From contig NZ_JAUZQF010000012.1 in the NCBI RefSeq assembly GCF_030718205.1, positions 248,001 through 312,000 on the forward strand: a DNA stretch of 64,000 bases. Reading direction: 5' to 3'. This document shows positions 1-8,596 of the stretch, piece after piece. Positions within the stretch are counted from its first letter, which is position 1. Each line of letters begins with the position of its first letter. The position numbers and the translations under genes were made by a program. The notes below the pieces were generated by a model that was not told where the DNA came from, ran no database searches, and saw nothing but the letters and a program-made list of their open reading frames with translations. Source of the DNA: Nonomuraea turcica. Lineage in GTDB: Bacteria > Actinomycetota > Actinomycetes > Streptosporangiales > Streptosporangiaceae.

Positions 1-1
1 C

Positions 2-1348
2 CGGTCCCGCCGGACCGTCACGCCGGAAGGGGAGCGGGCGGCCGCGGTGGCCGTACGGGGAGAGAAGATCACGGCCCTGTACGACTACGCCGCGCCGCTC
101 GACGCCGCCGAGGACATCGACCTGTGCGACCTGGCGCTGCTTCCCGGGCTGGTCGACACGCACGTCCACGTCAACGAGCCCGGGCGTACGCACTGGGAGG
201 GGTTCGACTCGGCGACCAGGGCGGCGGCCGCGGGCGGCGTCACCACGATCGTCGACATGCCGCTCAACTCCCTCCCGCCCACGATCAGCGTGGCGGCTCT
301 GGAGGCCAAGCTGGCGGCCGCGCGCGGGCAGTGCCACGTGGACGTCGGCTTCTGGGGCGGGGCCGTGCCGGGCAACGTCAAGGAGCTCGCGCCGCTGCAC
401 GAGCGCGGCGTGTACGGGTTCAAGTGCTTCATGTCGCCGTCGGGCGTCGACGAGTTCCCGCCCCTGGAGCACGCCGACCTGCGACGGGCGCTGGAGGAGA
501 TCGCCGGCTTCGCGGGCTCCGGCGGGCTGATGGTGGTGCACGCAGAGGACCCGGCCCTGCTACGCGATCCCGCAGGCCCCACATACCCGGAATTCCTGGA
601 ATCGCGGCCGGGAACGTCGGAGCGCAGCGCCGTTCAGCGAGTCGTCGAGCTGGCCAGGGAGACCGGCGCCCGCGTCCACATCCTCCACGTCTCCAGCGCC
701 GACTGCCTCGACGTGCTGGAGGCCGCCCAGGCCGACGGCGTGGCGGTGACGGCCGAGACGTGCCCCCACTACCTGACGCTGACGGCCGAGCAGGTTCCGG
801 AGGGGGCCACGGCGTACAAGTGCTGCCCGCCCATCCGCTCCGAGGCCAACCGGGACCGGCTGTGGGAGGGGCTGGCGAGGGGCGTGCTGAGCTGCGTCGT
901 GTCCGACCACTCGCCGTCGCCCGCCGATCTGAAGGTCCCCGACTTCGCCGCGGCCTGGGGCGGGATCGCCTCGCTGCAGCTCGGGCTGCCCGCCGTATGG
1001 ACGGAGGCGTCCCGCCGGGGGCACGGCCTGGGGGATGTGGTGCGCTGGATGTCCGCCAACCCGGCAGGACTGGCCGATATTTCTGGAAAGGGTGGCATAA
1101 AACCGGGCAATGATGCCGACCTGGTCGCCTTCGACCCCGCCGCCGACAACCCCGTGGACGCCGCCCGCCTCCACCACAAGAACGCGGTCACGCCCTACCA
1201 CGGCCGCGTACTGAAGGGCGCCGTCCTGACCACCTGGCTGCGAGGTCGTCCGGTGGACGGCGAGCCGCACGGACGATTCCTGGCGGCCGGGCAGCGCACG
1301 ATGGCGGGAGAGCCGGCCGAGCAGCACCTGATCTTGGGAGAAAAGTAG
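2..1348 (+). CDS. allB: Allantoinase, 5' end cut by the window edge
   Basis: Zinc amidohydrolase that opens the hydantoin ring of allantoin to give allantoate, in purine-ureide nitrogen salvage. The metal-binding DTHVHVNEPG motif lies about 37 residues after the GTG at 47. It is followed by GFKCFM, whose Lys is the expected carbamylated metal bridge, then VVHAED, CPHYL and SDHSPS. The first in-window start codon is GTG 47, but the frame is open to base 2 and reads RSRRTVTPEGERAA, which looks like a normal allantoinase N-terminus. I therefore infer that the true start lies upstream. The allantoicase gene follows directly, so the two form an operon. Confidence 0.95.
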   Translation, partial: RSRRTVTPEGERAAAVAVRGEKITALYDYAAPLDAAEDIDLCDLALLPGLVDTHVHVNEPGRTHWEGFDSATRAAAAGGVTTIVDMPLNSLPPTISVAALEAKLAAARGQCHVDVGFWGGAVPGNVKELAPLHERGVYGFKCFMSPSGVDEFPPLEHADLRRALEEIAGFAGSGGLMVVHAEDPALLRDPAGPTYPEFLESRPGTSERSAVQRVVELARETGARVHILHVSSADCLDVLEAAQADGVAVTAETCPHYLTLTAEQVPEGATAYKCCPPIRSEANRDRLWEGLARGVLSCVVSDHSPSPADLKVPDFAAAWGGIASLQLGLPAVWTEASRRGHGLGDVVRWMSANPAGLADISGKGGIKPGNDADLVAFDPAADNPVDAARLHHKNAVTPYHGRVLKGAVLTTWLRGRPVDGEPHGRFLAAGQRTMAGEPAEQHLILGEK

Positions 1349-2305
1349 ATGCCCCGCTTCACCACTCTGCCGGACCTCGCCCTGCGCACGCTGGGCGGCT
1401 CGGTCGTGGCCGCCAGCGACGAGTCGTTCGCCGAGAAGGAGAGCCTGGTCAGGCCGGGCCGGCCCGGCTTCCAAGCGGAGACGTTCGGTAACAAGGGCCA
1501 GGTCTACGACGGCTGGGAGACCCGGCGCCGCCGCGAACCCGGCCACGACTGGGCGCTGGTGCGTCTCGGGATCCCCGGCGTGATCCGCGGCGTGGTGATC
1601 GACACGGCCTGGTTCAAGGGCAACTACCCGCCGCACGCCTCCGTCGAGGCCGCCGCCGTCGACGGTTACCCCTCACCCGCCGAGCTGGCGGCCGCCGACT
1701 GGGTGGAGATCGTCCCGAGAGTCGACCTCAAGGGTGACGCTGAGCACCACTTCGACGTCGCCGACGAGGCCCGTTACACCCACGTACGGCTGAACATCTT
1801 CCCCGACGGGGGAGTCGCCCGCCTTCGCGTCCACGGCGAGCCCCGCCCCGACCTGTCCGTGTACGAGGGCCTCAGCCTCGACCTGGCCGCCCTCCAAAAC
1901 GGCGCGCTGGTCACCTCCTGCTCCAACGAGTTCTACTCGGCGCCCAACAACGTCATCTTCCCCGGGCTGGCCCGCCACCAGGCGGAGGGCTGGGAGACCG
2001 CGCGGCGCAGGGGCGAGGGCAACGACTGGCTGGTGATCCGCCTGGCCGGCCGCGGCCTGATCCGGCTCGCCGAGATCGACACCACGAACCTGCTCTTCAA
2101 CGCCCCCGGCTGGGTCTCCCTGACGGGCCTCGACGGCGAAGGCCCGGCCGCGCGCCAGGTGGACCTCCTGCCCCGGACCCGCCTCCAGCCCGACACCGCC
2201 CACCGCTTCAGACTCGACCACACGGACCCGATCACCCATGTACGCGTCGACATCTACCCCGACGGCGGCCTGGCCCGCGTCCGCCTCCACGGCCACCTGA
2301 CCTGA
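1349..2305 (+). CDS. alc: Allantoicase
   Basis: Hydrolyses allantoate to ureidoglycolate and urea, the step after allantoinase. The 318-residue protein shows the family's internal duplication: GWETRRRREPGHDW and GWETARRRGEGNDW are matching segments of two beta-sandwich repeats, and each repeat ends in an IFPDGG or IYPDGG element followed by R-V-HG. The ATG directly abuts the TAG of the allantoinase gene, and GGGAGAAAAG just upstream can serve as ribosome site, so the pair is co-transcribed. Length is typical. No ureidoglycolate-processing gene is visible in the window. Confidence 0.95.
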   Translation: MPRFTTLPDLALRTLGGSVVAASDESFAEKESLVRPGRPGFQAETFGNKGQVYDGWETRRRREPGHDWALVRLGIPGVIRGVVIDTAWFKGNYPPHASVEAAAVDGYPSPAELAAADWVEIVPRVDLKGDAEHHFDVADEARYTHVRLNIFPDGGVARLRVHGEPRPDLSVYEGLSLDLAALQNGALVTSCSNEFYSAPNNVIFPGLARHQAEGWETARRRGEGNDWLVIRLAGRGLIRLAEIDTTNLLFNAPGWVSLTGLDGEGPAARQVDLLPRTRLQPDTAHRFRLDHTDPITHVRVDIYPDGGLARVRLHGHLT

Positions 2306-2361
2306 CGCCGCGCCGGCTCGGGGCCGCCGTGCGTCCAGCGCGCATCCGGCTGACAGAGGCG

Positions 2362-4293
2362 TCAGTGCCAGAGGAGCACCGTGGTGCCGGGCGGACGCTC
2401 ACTGTTGGGGAGGGGGCGCTGGAACTGCACCACGCCCCTGTTCCCGAGCCGCTGCACCCGGACCTTGAACCCGAGCGTCTCCAACTCCGACTTCGCGTCC
2501 TTGACGTCCTTGCCGATCACGCCGGGCACCAGGCGGAACTCCTGATCGTCACGCGCCTCGTCGTCGCCTCCGCGCCCGAACCAGCTGAAGAAGTCCTGGC
2601 AGCGCGCCACCGTGACCGTGACCTGCGCGCCAGGATCGACCTCGGACTTGGCCTTGGGCGTCTGGGCGATCACCGTGCACGGCTCGGCGTCGTCGTCCAC
2701 CTCCTGGACCTGCACCTGGAAGCCCTGCTGGCCGAGGTAGGCGGCGGCTTCGTCCTTCGGCATGCCCGAGACGTCCGGCATGACCAGCCCGGCGCTCACG
2801 AAGATGGCGATCTTCGCGCCTTCCTTCACCTTCTCGCCGTTCTGCGGAGAGCTGCGGATGACCTTGTCGCGCTCGACCTCAGTGTTGGCCACTCGCGTGA
2901 CCGAGCCCACGGTCAGCCCGGCACTGGCGATCGCGGCGCGGGCTTCGTTGTCGGTCATGCCCTCGACGTCGGGCACGATCACGCGCTTGGGCCCGAGCGA
3001 GGGCACCAAGGTGATCGTGGCGCCCTGCTGCACCTCGGTCCCGGCCACCGGGTCGGTCCTGAGGACGAGCCCTTCGGCCACGTTCTCGTCGTATATGCCG
3101 TCCGCCGTCTTGATCTTGAAGTCGTCTCTGGCGGCGGTCTTCTCGGCCACGTCCAGGCTCTTGCCCACCAGATCGGGTACGGGGACGTAGTCGGGCTGGG
3201 CGAAGAACCACCCGGTCAGCGCGACGGCGACGACCATCACGCCCGCCAGCGTCACCAGGAACCAGTTGGGTCGGAAACCGCGCCGCTGCGGTATCTCGGC
3301 CCGCGGCTGGATCAGCGTGTGCGCGGGCGCCGCCTGCGGCGCCGACGGGGCGCCGTGCACACTCGTCCTGGCGTGCGGCTGGGACGGCGCGGGCTGGCGG
3401 AACGACCCATGAGGCTGGGAATGCGACAGCGGCGGAGTGGTCGTCCTGGGCAACATCCGGTGCGCGTCCACGGCCGCGACGAGCATGGCCGTCGCATCGG
3501 CGGGGCGGTCCCCCGGCTCGCGTGCCGTCGCGTGCGCCACGAGCGTGTCGAGCAGCGGCGGCACCTCGGGGACCAGCGACGACGGCGCCGGCACGGTGTC
3601 GTGGACATGCCGGTAGGCCACGGACATCGGCGTCTCGCCGTCGTACGGCTGCTGCCCCGTCACCAGCTCGAACAGCATGATGCCCGCGGCGTAGACGTCG
3701 CTGCGCACGTCGGCGGCGCCGGTCGTGACCTGCTCGGGCGCCATGTAGCCGATCGTGCCGATCATCACGCCGGTACGGGTCTGGTTCGTCGCCTCGATGG
3801 CCCTGGCCAGGCCGAAGTCGACGACCTTGACCCGGCCGTCGTCGGTCAGCAGGACGTTTTCCGGCTTCACGTCACGGTGCACCAACCCGGCCTGGTGGGC
3901 CGCGCCGAGGGCGGCGAGCACCGGGATCATGATCTCCAGCGCCTCGCGGGCCGGCAGCCGGCCGCGCTCGCGCAGGATGTCACGCAGCGTCCGGCCGGGC
4001 ACGTATTCCATCGACAGATAGACGACGTCGTTGTCGGTGCCCTGGTCGAAGACGTGCACCACGTTGGGGTGAGAAAGACTCGCCACAGACTTCGCCTCAC
4101 CGATGAACCTCCTGACGAACGCAGGGTCCTCGGCGAGCGAGCTGTGCATGACCTTCAACGCCACCGTCCGGTCGAGCCGGACGTCCAGCGCGAGGTAGAC
4201 GGTCGCCATACCGCCCCGGGCGATCCGGCTTTCGATGCGATAACGCCCATCGAGGAGCCGCCCGACCAGGGGGTCCGCAGTCGTCGTGTCCAC
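2362..4293 (-). CDS. Transmembrane Ser/Thr protein kinase with four PASTA domains (PknB/PknL type)
   Basis: 643 residues. The cytoplasmic kinase domain (about 16-275) has catalytic Lys47, HRD 139-141, DFG 159-161 and MAPE near 184, so it should be active. A Pro/His-rich linker follows, then one membrane segment (about 343-363) and four extracytoplasmic PASTA repeats (about 367-433, 434-500, 501-565, 587-643). PASTA repeats bind muropeptides or lipid II in this family. GTG start at 4293. It is downstream of and parallel to thiG. Nearby Rv2175c-like, prenyl synthase and metF genes recall the mycobacterial pknL locus, so a PknL role is inferred. As I recall it, mycobacterial PknL is shorter and lacks PASTA repeats, so orthology is unproven. 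Confidence 0.93.
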   Translation of the reverse strand: MDTTTADPLVGRLLDGRYRIESRIARGGMATVYLALDVRLDRTVALKVMHSSLAEDPAFVRRFIGEAKSVASLSHPNVVHVFDQGTDNDVVYLSMEYVPGRTLRDILRERGRLPAREALEIMIPVLAALGAAHQAGLVHRDVKPENVLLTDDGRVKVVDFGLARAIEATNQTRTGVMIGTIGYMAPEQVTTGAADVRSDVYAAGIMLFELVTGQQPYDGETPMSVAYRHVHDTVPAPSSLVPEVPPLLDTLVAHATAREPGDRPADATAMLVAAVDAHRMLPRTTTPPLSHSQPHGSFRQPAPSQPHARTSVHGAPSAPQAAPAHTLIQPRAEIPQRRGFRPNWFLVTLAGVMVVAVALTGWFFAQPDYVPVPDLVGKSLDVAEKTAARDDFKIKTADGIYDENVAEGLVLRTDPVAGTEVQQGATITLVPSLGPKRVIVPDVEGMTDNEARAAIASAGLTVGSVTRVANTEVERDKVIRSSPQNGEKVKEGAKIAIFVSAGLVMPDVSGMPKDEAAAYLGQQGFQVQVQEVDDDAEPCTVIAQTPKAKSEVDPGAQVTVTVARCQDFFSWFGRGGDDEARDDQEFRLVPGVIGKDVKDAKSELETLGFKVRVQRLGNRGVVQFQRPLPNSERPPGTTVLLWH

Positions 4294-4514
4294 CCCGCTG
4301 AGTTTACGGGCGTTTTGCCACTCGCAGGGCCCGACCGCCCGAAACCGATGCGGAGCCGTGCCCGATGGAACGTGCCCAAGCTTCCCGAACCGGACACAGG
4401 CTCACCCGCGCCACCTCCCCGCCGCCGTTCACGCCTCGGCGGGGAGGACGGCGGAAGCGGGCCGTCGGCCGAGCCCGGTGTGGGCGGTGTCGCCTGGCTT
4501 GGGCGTTGGGCGTG

Positions 4515-5270
4515 TCAGGGGGTCATCGGGGAGGACGCCTCGGCATAGCGGCGGCGCGGGATGCGGCCCGCCTGCCGCGCCAGCCGCCCCGCCACCACCG
4601 CCGCCTTCATGGCCGCGGCCATGAGATCGGGCCGCTGCGCCCGGGTGACCGCCGTGGCGAGCAGGACGGCGTCGCAGCCCAGCTCCATCGCCAGCGCGGA
4701 GTCGCTGGCGGTGCCGATGCCGGCGTCGAGGATCACCGGCACCGAGGCGGCCTCCACGATCAGCTCGATGTTGTGCGGGTTGCGGATGCCCAGTCCTGAG
4801 CCGATCGGCGCTCCCAGGGGCATCACGGCCGCGCAGCCGGCCTGCTCAAGCCGCCGCGCCAGCGCCGGGTCGTCGCCGATGTACGGCAGGACCACGAATC
4901 CGTCCGCCACCAGCCGCTCGGCGGCGTCGAACGTCTCGATCGGGTCAGGCAGCAGCGTCCGCTCGTCGGCGATGACCTCGAGCTTGACCCAGTTCGTGCC
5001 GAGCGCCTCTCTGGCCAGCCGCGCCGTCAGCACGGCCTCGCCCGCCGTGAAGCAGCCGGCCGTGTTCGGGAGCACCTTGATGTCCCGTTTGCGCAGCACG
5101 TCCAGCACAGAGCCGCGGGCGGCCGGGTCGAGGCGCCGCATGGCGACCGTGGTCAGCTCGGTGCCGGACGCGGCCAGCGCCTGATCCAGCACCTCGAGGG
5201 AGGGCGCGCCGCCGGTCCCCATGATGAGCCGGGAGGAGAACTTCTCCCCGGCGATGATCAGATCATCCAC
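4515..5270 (-). CDS. thiG: Thiazole synthase ThiG
   Basis: TIM-barrel enzyme that builds the thiamine thiazole phosphate from 1-deoxyxylulose 5-phosphate, dehydroglycine and ThiS thiocarboxylate. The 251-residue protein shows FSSRLIMGTGG near the N-terminus, LPNTAGCFTAGEAV, NWVKLEVIAD, LPYIGDD and PVILDAGIGTASDSA, all typical ThiG blocks. The GTG start lies inside the end of thiS (8-nt overlap), giving tight translational coupling. It is third in the TPP-riboswitch-controlled thiO-thiS-thiG operon; the kinase gene downstream is separated by about 220 bp. Confidence 0.96.
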   Translation of the reverse strand: MDDLIIAGEKFSSRLIMGTGGAPSLEVLDQALAASGTELTTVAMRRLDPAARGSVLDVLRKRDIKVLPNTAGCFTAGEAVLTARLAREALGTNWVKLEVIADERTLLPDPIETFDAAERLVADGFVVLPYIGDDPALARRLEQAGCAAVMPLGAPIGSGLGIRNPHNIELIVEAASVPVILDAGIGTASDSALAMELGCDAVLLATAVTRAQRPDLMAAAMKAAVVAGRLARQAGRIPRRRYAEASSPMTP

Positions 5271-5463
5271 CTTGCACCGCCGTCAGAACCTCCATGCGGT
5301 CCCGGTCGCTGAGCGCCGTGGTCTCCCAAGCGCTCCGCGTGACCACCTCGTCGTTCACGGCCACGGCCACCCCGGTGGTGGCCGTGGTCAACGTTCGTAC
5401 GGCCTGCGCCACGGTCATGCCGTCGGCGACCTCGTGCGCGGCCCCGTTGATCATCACAATCAT
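5263..5463 (-). CDS. thiS: Sulfur carrier protein ThiS
   Basis: 66-residue ubiquitin-like protein that carries sulfur as a C-terminal thiocarboxylate to ThiG. It begins MIVMINGAAHEV and ends in the diagnostic Gly-Gly. I chose the ATG at 5463 because it forms an ATGA overlap with the thiO stop; a second in-frame ATG at 5454 also fits family length. An upstream in-frame ATG would lie inside thiO and add residues unlike the family. Its stop overlaps the thiG start by 8 nt. Confidence 0.93.
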   Translation of the reverse strand: MIVMINGAAHEVADGMTVAQAVRTLTTATTGVAVAVNDEVVTRSAWETTALSDRDRMEVLTAVQGG

Positions 5464-6863
5464 GAGATTTCCCGAAACCTCCCCGGCGAGCACAACGCCG
5501 CCAGCTCACCCTCATCGCCGCCCAAGCCACCAAAGCCTGCCGAGCCGCCCAAGCCTGCCGAGCCTGCCGAGGCGCTCGTGTCGCCCAAGCTTGCCGAGCC
5601 GCCCACGTCTCCCGAGTCGCCCGAGCCGCCTGAGCTGCTCGAGTCGGCCAGCACGAGCGCTGCCGTGAGCGGCGCGAGCAGCACGCCGCCCCGGTAATGC
5701 CCGGTGGCCAGGGTGAGCCCCGGCGTCCCGCTCGGGCCGATGATCGGCAGGTTGTCCGGTGTGCCCGGCCGTAGCCCGGCCACCACGTCGGCGACCTCCA
5801 GCTCGCTCACGCCCGGCACCAGCTCCCTGGCGTCCCGCAGCAGCTCGTAGAGCCCGCCCGCGGTCACTCTGGTGTCGAACCCCAGCTCCTCCTGGGTGGC
5901 GCCGACCACCAGCTCGCCATCGCCACGGGGGACCAGGTAGACGTAGGAGCCGTGCACGGTGCCGCGTACGCACCGGCTGAGCAGTGGCTGCGGGGAACGC
6001 AACCGCATGATCTGCCCCTTGATCGGCCGCACCGGCACGTCCGCCAGCTCGGCGCTCCAGGCCCCGGCCGCCAGGACGACCCGCTCCGCCCTGATCTCGG
6101 ACGGCTCTCGTGACGGCTCCAGGTGTACCCCGACGACCTTGCCGTCCGCGTCCCGCAGGAGACCCGCGGCGCGTGCCCGCACCAGCGGCACCTGCAGCCG
6201 GTCCAGAGCCACGAGGAGGGCCGCCGTCACCCGCCGCGGGTCCACCCAGGCGTCCTCGGGAGCGAGCAGCCCGCCACGCACCGACGGGGCCAGCATGGGC
6301 TCCAGGCGCCGGCATTCGCGACCGGTCAGCCGCTCGACCGGCAGCCCGAGTTTGTCCATGTAGGCCGCCAGCTCGTCCAGCGCCGCCAGATCGTCGGCCC
6401 CGAACGCCACATCGAGCGTCCCGTCCGCCCGCAGGTCCAGCCCGCGCCGCGGCCCTTCGCCGATCTCCAGCCCGCCGAACGGCCCGACCCCGAGCCCGCC
6501 GGACGGCCCGACCCCGCCGGACGGCCCGGCCCCGGGCCCGCCGGAAGCGCCTGCGCGGGCACCCCGGCCTCCCGCATCCGCAGCCGGCGTTTCGCCGTCA
6601 GATGCCGCCGTGCGCTCGGCCCAGCCCGCGTCCTCGGCCAGTTCGGCGGCGAAGGAGGGCCAGCGGCGCAGCGACGCCATCCCCAGTCGCAGCAGCGGCG
6701 TCTCCGTGTAGGTCACCTCGCTGACCGGGGCCAGCATCCCCGCCGCCGCGTGGGAGGCCCCCGAGGCCGGGGCCGGATCCACCACCGTGACCGGCCGCCC
6801 CGACCGGGCCAGCCGCCACGCGATGGACAGTCCGACGATGCCGCCGCCTACGATCACATCCAC
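5460..6863 (-). CDS. thiO: Glycine oxidase ThiO with two low-complexity insertions
   Basis: FAD enzyme that oxidises glycine to the imine used by ThiG. The N-terminus has the dinucleotide-binding GGGIVGLSIAW; later blocks are GRECRRLEP, VVLAAGAWS, PIKGQIMRLR and GLRPGTPDNLPIIG, with GHYRGGVLLAP near the FAD site. I place the start at GTG 6863, 6 nt after AAGGGAG; the earlier ATG at 6884 lies inside the TPP aptamer. Two Gly/Ser/Pro-rich stretches interrupt the fold: one encoded at about 6455-6610 and one at about 5508-5650, just before the C-terminal ELAALCSPGRF. Both look like expanded DNA repeats. Product about 467 aa, clearly longer than the usual 360-400. Confidence 0.92.
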   Translation of the reverse strand: MDVIVGGGIVGLSIAWRLARSGRPVTVVDPAPASGASHAAAGMLAPVSEVTYTETPLLRLGMASLRRWPSFAAELAEDAGWAERTAASDGETPAADAGGRGARAGASGGPGAGPSGGVGPSGGLGVGPFGGLEIGEGPRRGLDLRADGTLDVAFGADDLAALDELAAYMDKLGLPVERLTGRECRRLEPMLAPSVRGGLLAPEDAWVDPRRVTAALLVALDRLQVPLVRARAAGLLRDADGKVVGVHLEPSREPSEIRAERVVLAAGAWSAELADVPVRPIKGQIMRLRSPQPLLSRCVRGTVHGSYVYLVPRGDGELVVGATQEELGFDTRVTAGGLYELLRDARELVPGVSELEVADVVAGLRPGTPDNLPIIGPSGTPGLTLATGHYRGGVLLAPLTAALVLADSSSSGGSGDSGDVGGSASLGDTSASAGSAGLGGSAGFGGLGGDEGELAALCSPGRFREIS

Positions 6864-6865
6864 AT

Positions 6866-6963
6866 GCGCTCCCTTCGCCGGCATGATCCGGATCAGGTGT
6901 CTTGCGGTCGAAGGCCCGCTGCAGCCTTCCTCTCAGCCCGGTAACGGCCGGACTCCCGCGCGT
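6866..6963 (-). promoter_or_regulatory. TPP riboswitch (thi box) of thiO-thiS-thiG
   Basis: Reading the minus strand, GCGCGGGAGTCC, GGGCTGAGAGG, ACCTGATCCGGATCATGCC and GGCGAAGGGAGCGC occur in order, the conserved blocks of the TPP aptamer. The outer GCGC halves (6958-6961 and 6866-6869) can form P1. The conserved 3' end supplies AAGGGAG at 6870-6876, the probable thiO Shine-Dalgarno, only 6 nt before GTG 6863. TPP binding should therefore hide the ribosome site directly, without a separate expression platform. Confidence 0.95.
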
Positions 6964-7014
6964 CTTACGTCCCCAGCCTACGGCCTCGGTGCGACGCCGA
7001 AGCACGCCCCCCGT

Positions 7015-7020
7015 TAGGGT
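7015..7020 (+). promoter_or_regulatory. Candidate -10 (TAGGGT), leaderless
   Basis: TAGGGT ends 7 nt before the GTG at 7028 and no Shine-Dalgarno is present, so transcription could start at the start codon. No clear -35 was identified. Confidence 0.4.
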
Positions 7021-7027
7021 CTTGACC

Positions 7028-8191
7028 GTGGACCATGTCGTGGTGGTAGGAGCGGGCCTGGCAGGCGTGCGCACGGTGGAGACGCTGCGCGGTCGCGGGT
7101 TCGGCGGCAGGATCACCCTGATCGGGCAGGAGCGGCATCGCCCTTACGACCGCCCGCCGCTGTCCAAGAGCGTGCTGCTCGGCGAGGCCGAGTCCAGCTT
7201 CGTCGACACCGACCTGGCCGCACTCGACGTCGCCTTCCGCCCGGGTGTGGGCGCCAAGGCGCTGCGCGCGGGCGTCGTGGAGACGACCGAGGGCGAGATC
7301 GGCTACGACGGCCTGGTCATCGCCACCGGATCCGAGCCGATCATGCTGCCCGGCGACGGCCCTCAGCACGTGCTGCGCACTCTCGACGACGCCCACGAGC
7401 TCAGGGCCATGCTCGTGCCCGGCGCCCGCGTCGCGATCATCGGCGCCGGCTGGATCGGCGCCGAGGTGGCCACCGCCGCCCGCCGCGCCGGCTGCGCGGT
7501 CACGGTGATCGAGGCGGCGGCCACCCCGCTCGCCACCGCCGTCGGCACGGAGATCGGGGCCCGCACCCAGCGCTGGTACGAGGGCATCGACCTGCGCCTG
7601 AACACCATGGTCCGGTCCGTGGACGAGGGCGGCGTGCGGCTGGTGGACGGCGAGTTCGTCGAGGCCCACGTGGTCGTGACCGGCATCGGCGTGCGGCCCG
7701 CCGTCGAATGGCTGGCCGACGCCGACATCGACCTGCACAACGGCGTCGTCGTCGACGAGCACCTGCGGGCCTCCCTGCCGAACACGGTCGCCGTCGGGGA
7801 CTGCGCCGCCTGGTGGTCGCGCCGCTTCCAGACCAGGCTCAGGATCGAGCACTGGGACACCGCGCTCAACGCCCCCGAGGTCGCCGCCGCCACGCTGCTG
7901 GGCGAGGACGAGGTGTACGACCCGGTGCCGTACTTCTGGTCGGAGCAGTTCGGGCACATGGTCCAATACGCCGGGCATCACCCGGCGGGGGAGCGGCTCA
8001 TCTACCGCGGTGACCCGGAGGGCAAGTGGTCGGCCGTCTGGCTCGACGGCGACGGCGTTCTGGCCGCGGTGCTCGCCGTGGATCGGCCGCGAGATCTCGT
8101 CCAGGGACGCAGAATCATCGGCGCGGGACACCGTCTCGACGCGGAACGCCTGGTAGATCCAGAAGTGCCTCTACGAGATTGTGTTGTTTGA
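7028..8191 (+). CDS. FAD/NAD(P)-dependent ferredoxin reductase-like oxidoreductase
   Basis: 387-residue flavoprotein of the rhodocoxin/putidaredoxin reductase family, which passes electrons from NAD(P)H to a ferredoxin. The N-terminal FAD site is VVVGAGLAGV; the NAD(P) site is IIGAGWIGAEVA; NTVAVGDCA is the second FAD motif near the end of the core; a C-terminal reductase domain follows (PYFWSEQFGHMVQYAG). The frame extends upstream to an ATG at 6902, but those residues are Arg/Pro-rich and unlike the family, and GTG 7028 gives VDHVVVVGAG in register, so I use 7028. It is divergent from thiO. The P450 at 16414 has a ferredoxin but no reductase beside it, so this could be its partner (inference). 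Confidence 0.9.
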   Translation: MDHVVVVGAGLAGVRTVETLRGRGFGGRITLIGQERHRPYDRPPLSKSVLLGEAESSFVDTDLAALDVAFRPGVGAKALRAGVVETTEGEIGYDGLVIATGSEPIMLPGDGPQHVLRTLDDAHELRAMLVPGARVAIIGAGWIGAEVATAARRAGCAVTVIEAAATPLATAVGTEIGARTQRWYEGIDLRLNTMVRSVDEGGVRLVDGEFVEAHVVVTGIGVRPAVEWLADADIDLHNGVVVDEHLRASLPNTVAVGDCAAWWSRRFQTRLRIEHWDTALNAPEVAAATLLGEDEVYDPVPYFWSEQFGHMVQYAGHHPAGERLIYRGDPEGKWSAVWLDGDGVLAAVLAVDRPRDLVQGRRIIGAGHRLDAERLVDPEVPLRDCVV

Positions 8192-8208
8192 GCAAGCACG
8201 GCATGTGG

Positions 8209-8214
8209 TAGTTG
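8209..8214 (+). promoter_or_regulatory. Candidate -10 (TAGTTG), leaderless
   Basis: TAGTTG ends 7 nt before GTG 8222; TTGTTT at 8184-8189 could act as -35 with a 19-nt spacer. No ribosome site is present. Confidence 0.35.
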
Positions 8215-8221
8215 TGGTTTC

Positions 8222-8596
8222 GTGACGCTTTCTGTTGCACAGATCGACCGGGAGACCGACCAGCTCGTGAACGAGTGGCTGACACTCCCTGAAGTGGCCC
8301 AGCGCCTTGAGCTTCCCATCGGGCGGGCCAAGCAACTCCTCAAGGACCACAAGCTCCTAGGCGTGCGCCGAGGGAGCGGCGGGCCGCAGGTGCCCGCGGT
8401 GTTCCTCGACGGCAAGGACGTGATGAAGGGCCTGCCCGGCACACTGACCGTGTTGCAGGACGCCGGCTACGACGATGTCGAGTCGCTGCGCTGGCTTTTC
8501 ACCCCAGACGAGTCGCTGCCGGGGTCGCCCATCGAGGCGATCAAGGCCGGCCGTCACACCGAGGTCAAGCGGCGTGCCCAAGCCCTCGCTTTCTGA
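8222..8596 (+). CDS. Rv2175c-family winged-helix DNA-binding protein
   Basis: 124 residues, all one small domain. LTLPEVAQRLELPIGRAKQLL is the helix-turn-helix-like segment, and VPAVFLDGKDVMKGLPGTLTVLQDAGY plus a C-terminal SLPGSPIEAIKAGRHTEVKRRAQALAF are typical of the actinobacterial family whose M. tuberculosis member Rv2175c is a DNA-binding substrate of kinase PknL. The PASTA kinase at 2362-4293 is the obvious candidate partner here. Its 3' end overlaps the thiE start by 23 nt, so it is translated with a thiamine gene. Its regulatory targets are unknown. Confidence 0.88.
   Translation: MTLSVAQIDRETDQLVNEWLTLPEVAQRLELPIGRAKQLLKDHKLLGVRRGSGGPQVPAVFLDGKDVMKGLPGTLTVLQDAGYDDVESLRWLFTPDESLPGSPIEAIKAGRHTEVKRRAQALAF

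Noticed and set aside
2329..4548. 739-residue plus-strand frame opposite the PASTA kinase
   Set aside because: Arg/His-rich translation with no motifs; the minus-strand kinase is unmistakable.
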